Shown here: positions 28,191 to 36,950 of the stretch, one piece after another
How the letters are laid out: the number at the start of each line of letters is the position of its first letter
Numbering within the stretch: position 1 is the first letter of the stretch
Assembly: GCA_963920635.1 (NCBI GenBank)
Contig: OY987302.1
Location: 31,657,278 to 31,721,277 of the forward strand
Source: Pseudeuparius sepicola
Lineage: Eukaryota > Arthropoda > Insecta > Coleoptera > Anthribidae
Direction of reading: 5' to 3'
DNA length: 64,000 nt
Program-made: the position numbers and the translations under genes
The notes under the pieces: generated by a model
What the model saw: the letters and a program-made list of their open reading frames with translations, nothing else
What the model was told of the DNA's origin: nothing
Database searches by the model: none

Positions 28191-28684
28191 ATGGATCACA
28201 GCACAATTCAGTCCGTTCAAAACTTGTATTATTTGGCGCAAACAGAGGGTGATTTATCGGACCTAATCGCTGCAGAAGCCTCCTTCTCGGATCAGCAAAA
28301 CTCTCCGAAAAAAGAAGATTGGAATTCATCCTGGCGACGTTGGAATCCTTTCAACTTAAGCTTTTTCAAAAACTGGAAAATGCAAAGGTGGGCGGCACCA
28401 TTCCTGCACCATTGCCGGAAACGTCTTCAAGCAAGAAAGTAAAGTGGATTGAGGTTGGTTTATTTTTTTTAAAAAAAATTCTCTACATCTTCCTGCATTT
28501 ACAGATTACTTCAGCATTACAAAGACGTCTGGTGACAGGTGCCTTAGTCAACAGCGGCGACTACCTTCTGCCCGATGAATTTCTGTCAGCTTGTTTCCCG
28601 ATTTTTAAACGTAAGATTATTTATTTTCTGTCTCGTTTAAAATGTATCAAGTGTAACGTTATTTTATACGCTGTTTTTGTTAAG
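28191..28684 (+). pseudogene. Upstream exon(s) of the polymerase gene, or a separate small gene
   Basis: ATG 28191 opens a frame (MDHSTIQSVQNLYYLAQTEG) that shifts to a second near 28285-28310, where reading continues KRRLEFILATLESFQLKLF, KVGGTIPAPLPETSSSKK, KWIE. A GTTGGT at 28454 and TTTACAG at 28504 bound a 51-nt T-rich segment that looks like an intron; after it comes ITSALQRRLVTGALVN. A second GTAAGA at 28611 with TTGTTAAG at 28684 would join this to the polymerase N-terminus, though the frames do not match exactly. The function of this part is unknown; splicing is inferred from signals only. Confidence 0.45.
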
Positions 28685-31600
28685 ACAACCGTTAGGGATT
28701 CCGATTTCAACACCAAACAAGGAAATTATCGAGGAAACGCACATACAAGATGTTTTTGCCTTTTTCACTGATCTTATTTTGAATAGTATGTCTGAATTCG
28801 AAGAGGGCGATTCGGGATGGACTTTAAAAGAAATTATTAATTTAACTGTTAATATCAATAAGTATGATCCGATAAATGGAGGATCTTTTATCGATTTACC
28901 TGCGGAATTAAAAAGAAAACAATGTATCTTAAATATAAAATCTGTAGATAAGCGTTGTTTTGTTTGGTGCATATTGGCGGGCGTTACCAAAATTAGATCC
29001 ACCGATCCATCTGACTATCCGCAAAATTATTACGAATTTTTAAATTTCAGAAACTTTGAACTACCTATGAAAATAACAGACTTGTCTAAATTTGAAAAAC
29101 AAAATCCTACCATTTCGGTGAATGTTTTTGGGTACGATAGCATAAAGAAAAAAATTAACGGTCCGATCTATCACACAAAAGAACTTAAGGAAATTCACGT
29201 AAATTTGCTTTATTTGACCAAGTTCAGATCGAGTTCGGGACATTTTTGCTACATTTTAGATTTAGGTACTCTGACGGGAAATCAAATTAGTGGAAATAAA
29301 CGAAAAAAATTCATATGTGATCGCTGTTTGTGTAATTTCAATTCCAATGAACAACTAACGACGCATTTAGAGGATTGTCAAAGAGTAGATCCAGTGAAAA
29401 TTATTTTACCTAATAAAAATGAAAACATTTTAAAATTTAAGGACATCAAAAAAACCGCAAAGGTTCCCTTTTCCATTTATGCAGATATAGAATGTTTAAC
29501 GGTCAATATAGAAAATTGCGAAAATAATCCCTCGAAATCGTACACCAATCCCTACCAAAAACATGAACCTTTTAGTATAGCTTATCAGGTAGTCTGCTCG
29601 TTCGATGAAACATTATCACACTTTGAGATATACAGGGGAGAAGCCCCAGTAAAATGGTTCGTTAACAAAATTCGTCTTGAAATGAAAACAATTGAGGACA
29701 TATTAAAAACTAAATTACCAATGTCAAAAATTTCTCTAGAACAGCAAATAAATCATGATAACGTCATCAGGTGTATGATTTGCGATGAATTATTTTCGGA
29801 AAGTAACCCGAAAGTTTTCGATCACAATCACCTGACGGGTGAATATCGAAAAACACTTTGTAATAACTGCAATTTGCAATGTAAAAACGCGAATTTTGTA
29901 CCTATATTTTTCCATAATTTAAGCGGCTATGACGCACATTTTATTATCAGGGAGTTGAATTTTGACGATCAACCAATTTCCCTATTGCCGATTTCGTTTG
30001 AAAAATTTCTTTCTTTCAGTAAAAGGTCGGGAACTCTTTATATGCGATTTTTGGACAGTTTGAGATTTTTACCCGCTTCCTTGCAAAAATTAGCCGAATC
30101 GCTCAATGCCGATCAGTTCGTTTTAACGCGTAAGACTTTTCCAGACCCCGAACAATTTAATTTAGCTATTAAGAAGGGCGTGTTTCCATACGACTATCTC
30201 GATTCCGTTTCAAAATTAAGCGAAAACGAACTGCCCGCCATGCACCATTTTAACAGTAAATTGACGGGGGAAACAATTTCCAATGAAAAATACTTGCATG
30301 CTCAAAATGTTTGGAAAACCTTCAAAATACAAAATTTGGGGCAATATAGCGATCTATATCTCCGAATTGATGCAATCTTACTGGCGGACATTTTTTAGAA
30401 CTATCGCGATTTTTGCATTAATAATTACGGTCTAGACGCTGCACATTTCTTCACCGCGGCCCATTTTTCCTGGGACGCCATGCTAAAGATGACGAAAGTT
30501 GAAATGGAATTGTTGACCGATTACGATATGATTTTGTTTATCGAAAAAGGCATTAGAGGAGGGCTCGTTATTTGTTCCAATCGATACGCGAAAGCGAATA
30601 ATAAATACATGAAACATTATGACGAATCATCCCCAGACTCATACATTTTTTTTGGGGATGTAAATAACCTTTATGGTTTTTCTATGTCCTGTCCACTTCC
30701 CGTCTCCAATTTTGAATGGGAACATGATTTAGAAAAAATTGAAATGTCCATAAAATCTTCTAGACACGGATATATCACGGAAACAGGTATTGATATTAAC
30801 GGTTGGGGCGAAGAAATTGGGTATATTTTAGAAGTAACGCTCGATTATCCCCAAGAACTTTTTGAAAAACAGAGACTTTCCGTTGCTCCCGCACCACTAT
30901 GAAACAACGTCGGGAAAACCTAAGAAATTGACCAGCACATTTTTCAAAAGAGAAAAGTACGTTGTATATTACAAACTTCTTATCCAAGCTTTAAATTTGG
31001 GCATTAAATTGATACAAATTCATAGGGTTTTAAAATTTAAACAAAGTGCCTGGTTAAAAAAATATATGGATCTAAACACGGGTTTGCGCGCTCAGGCAAA
31101 ATCAGAATTTGAACAGGATTTATACAAAAGAAAAAATAACATTATTTACGGTAAACGCTCCAGAATATAAGAAATAACAGGGATATTAGGTTAGTCACTA
31201 GCTGGGACGGGAGATACGGAGCCAGAAAACTTATTGCCCAACCCAATTTTGATTCTTTGCAAATTTTCTCGGAAAATCTGATAGCCGTAGAAATGAAAAA
31301 AAACCGAATTGTTGTTTAATAAACCGATTTATGTAGGCATTTCCGTGCTAGACATTTCCAAAAGCCTCGTGTACGATTTTCACTATAATTATTTCACAAA
31401 ATTACCTGTAAGGGAAATAAAGCTGCTGTATTCCGATACCGATTCCCTCATGTATCATATTTTTTGTCACGATTTTTACGAAATCATTCGAAATGACTGC
31501 ATCAAATTTTTCGATACCAGCGATTATCCGGACGGGAACGTGTTTAAAATTGCAAAATTTAACAAGAAGAAAATCGGGTATATTAAAGACGAAGTAAAAG

Positions 31601-31896
31601 GTAAAATTATTTCAGAATTTGTCGGCCTGGCCGCAAAAATGTACGCGTTCAAATTTCACAATGAAGACGATGATTCGTAAATTTCGGTAAAGAAAGCTGT
31701 TAATAACTTAACATTTCAAAATTATAAAGACATTCTTTTCGGTACTTCTTCGAACCTGTATTCCAAATTTAATACGATAAAGTTAGAAAAACATAATATT
31801 TATTCGTTTACGGTTAATAAAAACGCCTTAAGCAGTTTTGACGATAAACGCGATAACATTGGAACGTTTCCGTTAGGCTACGATGATTCACCATAA
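28685..31896 (+). pseudogene. Protein-primed family B DNA polymerase, multiple lesions
   Basis: The Polinton replicative polymerase is readable throughout in pieces. N-terminal region with a C2H2-like finger (CDRCLCNF..THLEDC, 29309-29374). Exonuclease motifs: IYADIECLT (29480) and HNLSGYDAHFI (29918). An HNH/endonuclease-VII-like insert with CMIC, FDHNHLTGEYR and CNNC (29770-29880). Polymerase motif A FGDVNNLYGFSM (30652), motif B region EQDLYKRKNNIIYGK (31113-31157), and motif C YSDTDS (31428). Lesions: in-frame TAG at 30396, frameshift near 30900, another near 31150-31165, another near 31305 next to an A8 run, and an in-frame TAA at 31678 with coding to 31896. Protein-primed replication requires the TIR ends. 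This copy cannot make the full enzyme as assembled. Confidence 0.9.
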
Positions 31897-32002
31897 TATA
31901 TTTTTCAAATTTGCATAAATGGATCGTAAACAGGAAATGTATGCGACGCGCGGATTGATAAGAGCGTTGTGATAAGACCCTCGTCAACAGGAAAAGGCGG
32001 TT

Positions 32003-32015
32003 TAAAACCGTTGTC
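32003..32015. repeat. Perfect palindrome CGGTTTAAAACCG
   Basis: It lies in the gap between the polymerase and the next gene, about 65 bp before the ATG at 32080. It could be a protein-binding site; nothing more can be said. Confidence 0.4.
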
Positions 32016-32079
32016 TCTCAATGTAATTTAGTTACCACACAATTGTTTTTATCGTTCTATTTAAGTGCACCATACAAAA

Positions 32080-32679
32080 ATGTTGTCATTACAAAATCTC
32101 GCTAAAAAAGAAATTGTGCGAAATCTCAAAATGTCGTGTCACATTCTAGAGACGGATCTGCCGCAGCTTCTACAATATGAAATTATTAGTGATTTTACGA
32201 AGTACAAGTTACAAATTTACAAAGAAACCATTCATGATTGGGAGGATGCAGATCGGGACTCGATAAATTTTGATGAACAGCTGACGCCCAGAGAAGTGGC
32301 TTTTTTACTAAATCAACCCGCGTGGGATGATCTCTGGTTCGATGAAAGAATGATTTTTTTACCGGAAGAACATGACACCCCTTTTTGTGTTTTCACGGAA
32401 TATTTTGCGTTTCCACAGTTAAAAAATTTGAAAGTGTGTTTCTACTGCGAAGGTGTAGTTTAATTTTTATTTGAAGAGTATCAGAATTTTCGTCGCGCAC
32501 CCAAGAGAAAGCGCAAGCACTTCTCATCTCACGTTACTCAAGTCATGGACAGGTGGATTAAAAATCCAAAAGAATGATGCGGAAATTGTTCTAGAACTCC
32601 CCTCTTCGATTTATTTGATCCCAATCAATGTTTTGAAAATATGCATGATGAAAACGACGATTCGGCTATTGAATTTTAA
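32080..32679 (+). pseudogene. Unidentified protein with two in-frame stops; BC-box-like N-terminus
   Basis: The open part (ATG 32080 to TAA 32461) gives 127 residues starting MLSLQNLAKKEIVRNL followed by LPQLLQYEIISDF. The arrangement SLxxLxxxxIxxxL then LPxxLxxE resembles a SOCS/F-box-like BC-box helix pair, although the usual Cys is Ala. Reading on in the same frame past TAA (32461) and TGA (32575) the sequence stays coding-like: a basic KRKRK patch, VTQVMDRWIKNPKE, then an acidic end to 32679. So one gene of about 200 codons has probably gained two stops. The overlapping 94-codon frame at 32471-32755 is less convincing. Function unknown. Confidence 0.5.
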
Positions 32680-34176
32680 AAAACTGGTGTTGGAAAATGT
32701 AAAAATATTGCAAAATTATAAGATTTTTTTATATAGTTTTCTGGGTACGTTGTGATCCTTTTGCGTTTGTTGTATTTTTGCGTTCGTTGTATTTTTGTCT
32801 TCGTTAAAGCTAAAAAAAAATGTTATACATAAGGACTTTGTGAACCTGTATACCTAACCCATGAAATTACCCCAAATATATTTGTAATTATTGTATTCTT
32901 TTTTTACCTTCGGACTTTGTGAACCTATATACCCATAAACAATAAAAAATTTTTTTATATCTATAGACATCTTTTATTTTTTCTTATCTTTTTAATCACC
33001 ATCGAAACTCAAATTTTAACGAATCCATTCTTTTTATTTTTCTCCTTATCTTTTAATCTGGTTAAAAACATAATTTTTCACAAGAGACACAAGACACAAG
33101 AAATTCACTGTTTTTGTTTATTATAAATCGAGCATTCAAGTGGGAAAAAATTGAGTAATTTTTTGTCTATTTAAGAAGACATATATCTTAGTAATTCACT
33201 TTATAAAAAAGAAAAGGAGATTTTTTAATGATTGTATGGATGGAGTAATGGGGAAAAAAAATTGTTGAGTTTAATTTTTATTTATTCAGCACCAAATCTG
33301 AAACAAATTTAGTGGTTATACAGGAGTTAAATAACAAGAATTATTGTTATACCATTTGGGGAACGCCCAAACAACCCCCAGGGGTCCCTCCACATAAAAG
33401 AATATGTAGTGGGACGCGTGTTCCCCAATGAAGGGGGGTGCTCCCTCCTTCCCAAAGGGCGCCTCGCCCTTTTTCCCATACATCAATACATACTGCCCGT
33501 CTGACTACAAAATACGAATAAATTATGATATAGTTTTTAATTTTATAACTTACTGGTAAGGTTTGCCCTCTTTGTTTTATGAATTGAATAAATTCTGAAA
33601 CAAAAAAATTGATTAGACGATTAATTTTTAGGAAACTTTCTCATTACTTTAACCATTTTGTCGCAAAGAAACAACGAGACTAAATGAAGACTTTTCCACA
33701 GTGTTTGATTTTATGGAGCTTTATCAAATGTCTCCGGAAACATTACATCGCATTCTATTTTTAACGAACAAAGAAAACATGTACTTTGCATCAATTATTA
33801 TTCATTCCACCTAAAACCGCTTAAATGTTTTCTGTGAACAATTTGTCCACCCTGCAACTTTTTCTCCGCCTTTAAGGAACCCTTTCCAAGACATTTTTCT
33901 TCTAAGACATTGCATATATTTAGCTACCTTTTGGTTACTATTTGTCTCAACATAATCGAACTTTTTGTCACCCTGTATATTTTTTCTCTTAATATTTTCA
34001 CATATTTCTCTTTTTGTTCCATCCTGTATATTTTTCTCATATTTAAACCTAACTTTTGATCACTCTATATTTTTCTCAAACCTAACTTTTGATCACTCTG
34101 TATTTTTTTCTCTAACTGTATTTTTTCTCTTAATATTTTTCACATATTTCTCTTCTTGTTCCATCCTGTATATTTT
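32680..34176. other. AT-rich non-coding right part of the Polinton
   Basis: No credible gene. GGACTTTGTGAACCT occurs at 32843 and again at 32924 as a short direct repeat, and AATAAA at 32941 may serve the last gene. A GC-richer island with G and C runs (33358-33480) stands out against the AT-rich background. From about 33970 to 34176 short units (TAACTTTTGATCACTCT, CCATCCTGTATATTTT, TTAATATTTTTCACATATTT) repeat two or three times; their inverted counterparts flank the left TIR at 19190-19360. Confidence 0.6.
32941..32946 (+). terminator. Polyadenylation signal AATAAA
   Basis: AATAAA in an A-rich context is the first such signal after the last coding region of the element on this strand. Confidence 0.4.
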
Positions 34177-34602
34177 TGACAGGCTCAAGACTCCTCCCCC
34201 GGATCCGGATCCTTTCACGCTACCTGACAGGCGTCCCTCGAGGTGCAAGCGCGCGCGCGCCCGAACGGATGACGTCGGCGAGACAGAACCTTGCCATTTC
34301 TACGGTGCGATTAGAATATGGACGGGTGGACGAGTGGTCAAGGCGACGGGATCGGGACACGAACGGAACCGGTTCGATTCCACACACGGGCTTTTTTTAT
34401 TTCATTCCAGGAAAAGGCAACGTCGCACCTACACGACAAAATCGAGGATCCGGCAACGCCGCGAACGCCGCGCCGAGACTACGGACGAGAGAGACAGACC
34501 AAAAGTAGCGATAAGACCGCACCGGAAGTCGTTATCTTATATGGGAAAATACATGAGTGCGAGTGAGATGGAATGATGGTGCACCCGCTTTGCCTCTCTA
34601 CT
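34177..34602. repeat. Right terminal inverted repeat of the Polinton
   Basis: It is the inverted counterpart of 18739-19175, ending GCCTCTCTACT. Near identity across about 420 bp implies either recent insertion or homogenisation of the two ends. The inner limit is GACAGGCTCAAGACTCCTCC. Confidence 0.95.
34320..34398 (+). promoter_or_regulatory. Putative Pol III unit (A box, B box, T-run) in the right TIR
   Basis: A box TGGACGAGTGG at 34327-34337, B box GGTTCGATTCC at 34371-34381 and T7 at 34392-34398, reading outward. It is the mirror copy of the unit in the left TIR. A transcript of about 75 nt would result. Confidence 0.55.
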
Positions 34603-34608
34603 CACTTG
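34603..34608. repeat. Right 6-bp target site duplication CACTTG
   Basis: CACTTG follows the CTACT terminus directly and equals the hexamer at 18733-18738. Confidence 0.9.
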
Positions 34609-36640
34609 CAGCTGCTCTCGTTAGAAAATCTTTTAAATATTTAAACCTATAGAGCAGACTTCTAATTTTGTTTGTTACATATTTGACGTGCAAGTCCCAT
34701 CTCAGGTGTCTGTCAACGAGTACTCCCAAATACATTATTGATTCTGATTCTGGAATGTTTATCTTTGAGTCAATTATTAGTGGACCCATGTTTGGAAGAT
34801 AACTTGAATATGACGTGAAAGGCAAGTATGTCGTTTTAGTTGTATTTAATGTCAGCCTGCAGGATTGGAACCAGTTCTTGATGACTTGGAAATCCCTTTC
34901 AGCTTTTAACTTCACAGTTTCCCATGTGCTTCTAGAGTATATTATTGTGGTGTCGTCGGCGAAACATAAAATCTTGCCCTCACTGGAAAGGCCTAGGAGT
35001 CCATTTACATAAATGTTAAAAAGTAGTGGACCCAGAACCGTGCCCTGCGGAACACCACAAGTCACAGGCCTGAGCCCACTATATATTCCATCAATATTTA
35101 CCATTTGCTGTCGCTTACATAAATAGTTTTCTAGTAGCTTCAAAGCACTCCCTCTAATGCCACATTGCTCTAATTTTCCAATGAGTATGCCATGATCAAC
35201 AGTGTCGAAGGCTTTTGTTAGGTCAACAAAAATACCTATCATGGGAATTTTCTTATCAAGTTTTTCATACAAATACTCAGTTAGTTCATATATGGCATCC
35301 TCGGTTGACTGTCCACGTCGAAAACCAAATTGATTATTTGAAATAACTCGAAATTTTTCTAGGAAGTTGGTCATGCGTTCTTTTAAAACTCTTTCTAGAA
35401 TCTTTGCAAAAATAGACATAAGCGTTATAGGTCTGTAATTATTCACATCAGTTTTGTTTCCTTTTTTGTGTAGTGGTTTTATTACTCCTATTTTTAATAC
35501 ATCCGGGAAAATACCCGTGCTGAAACAAGTATTAATAATGTGGGTAAGCGGTTTCACAATTTGGTAAAAATTTCTTTAATTGTCTCAGCTCTGATATTGT
35601 CATAGCCGGGAGATTTTTTTAGTTTTAGAGTTTTAATCTGTTGTAGGAGTTCAGCCTCGGTAGCTTCGTGTAAATATATTGTGTTTTTCACGTTTTTTCC
35701 TTGTTCCTCAGGTCTTATCTCTGGTTCGATTATTTGATTTGACAGTATTTCACCAACTGAACTGAAATACTCATTAAAGTACCCAGATATTTGTAATTTA
35801 CTTCTCCATTTTGATTTTTAATTTCTTCTAACACTGTTTTCGGTTGGGTTTTATTACATATCTTATCTGTGCACTTCAACAGTGCTCTGCTACTATCTTT
35901 ATTTTTTTCAATGATGTTCTGAGCATTGGTATGTCTTTTTTGCGTTCCTTATTATTTTTTTAAGTTATTTTTTTGTTCTTGGTATTGGTTCTTCATTATG
36001 TCATTATTAGGGTATAGTTTTATTTTTTTGTACAATTTATTTTTTTCTTGGGTTAGTTTTATTATATTTGTTGTAATCCATTCTTTTCTGCATCTATAGT
36101 ATTGCTTTTGGTTTACCGTTTTTGTATTTTTTTGTATGTATTCTTTAATCGTATTTATGTAGTTTACAGTTGTAGTATGTATGTCATTTTTATTGAAATA
36201 TATATGTGACCAATCCTCCACTTCCAAGTCCCTATGGAGAAGGTTAAAGTTAACGTATTTTTTAGTCACCTTTTTATTTCTAGAGGAAGTATTTATTTGA
36301 TTTGATTCTCTGAGGTGAAATGCAACAGGAAAGTGATCTGTTAGGTTATATTCAAACAAAAATGATGCAGTTACGTATTTGGTTTCTTCCTTCAGCCTCA
36401 CATAAATATGGTCCAAGCAGCTTTTGCTCTCCGGGCGCGTGCATTTATTTATAAAGGAAGTATAACCGTTTATACTTAATATATTTTTGTAATTTTCTGT
36501 AATATCGTTTTGTTTAAGTAAGTCAATATTAAAGTCTCCCGTTAAAACATGGACATCATATTTTTTAACGGCATTCAAATACTCGGAAAGAGCCTCGTTG
36601 AAGACACCCGGACAAGTACTTGGAGACCTATAGCAACAAG
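34609..36640 (-). pseudogene. LINE (Jockey/CR1-like) endonuclease and RT, 5' portion
   Basis: The minus strand reads an APE-type endonuclease at 36578-35952 (VHVLTGDFNIDLL, SCLDHIYV, YNLTDHFPVAFH), a frameshifted linker (35950-35560), and an RT at 35557-34609 (NNYRPITLMSIFAKILERVL, FVDLTKAFDTVDH, CGVPQGTVLGPLLFNIYV, CFADDTTI, MYLGVLVD, KIRSLLYRFKYLKDFL). The RT stops where the Polinton begins; its C-terminal continuation is at 18738-18010. The 5' end is truncated around 36640. Several frameshifts, so inactive. Confidence 0.85.
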
Positions 36641-36950
36641 TAATTAATTAATATTACTATATAATATTCCTAGTGTAGAAACAACAGATATTAATGTCAA
36701 ACATTAATCAGCTTCAAACTTCGTAAAAAGTGTTAAGCTTTGGTTAGATAGGTAAGTGAAATAGTTTGACGATTTAATATTATTATGGCATCAATTTCGG
36801 AATGAAAAAATTAATATAAATAAACTTATATCCCAAATGCTTCACGGTAGCAAGTCTGCGTCAAACGTAACAGAATTTTAAAGCATTGCATAATAATTAT
36901 TATTTTCTTTTGAAATATTTTTATCGTTATTTATTAATAAAAAGTTTCAG
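36641..36950. repeat. Repeat shared (inverted) with 52437-52740
   Basis: AACTTTGGTTAGATAGGTAA-like, AAATGCTTCACGGTAGCAAG and TCTGCGTCAAACGTAACAGA words here occur in inverted order at 52480-52700, showing that the element at 36951 inserted in a copy of that family. Confidence 0.6.

Larger units (their letters stand above)
18739..34602 (+). mobile_element. Maverick/Polinton (adintovirus-type) element, complete but with lesions
   Basis: It is 15,864 bp with AG..CT termini, about 430-bp TIRs and a CACTTG duplication, inserted in a minus-strand LINE. Gene order on the plus strand: PLA2 virion protein, protease, penton-like, small basic protein, hexon-like, exonuclease-like/RING, packaging ATPase, fibre-like, integrase, unknown, unknown, polymerase B, unknown. 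The combination of protein-primed PolB, integrase, FtsK/HerA ATPase, adenain and two capsid proteins is diagnostic of Polintons/adintoviruses. All genes run in one direction. The left and right TIRs differ at only a few sites while protease, penton and polymerase frames are broken. Confidence 0.95.

Noticed and set aside
32471..32755. 94-codon ORF after the BC-box-like gene
   Set aside because: The alternative frame of the same DNA continues the preceding gene with better protein-like composition; this ORF turns into low-complexity Ile/Lys/Leu.
34320..34398. A true tRNA-Ser/Leu gene in the TIR
   Set aside because: A and B boxes are good, but the acceptor, anticodon and most of the T stem do not pair, so only a Pol III-type unit is proposed.
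33965..34576. 203-codon plus-strand ORF across the right TIR and sub-TIR repeats
   Set aside because: Its first half is the product of AT-rich short repeats and its second half is TIR sequence; the mirror ORFs in the left TIR (18765-19219) follow from the same DNA. No domain and no codon-like constraint.
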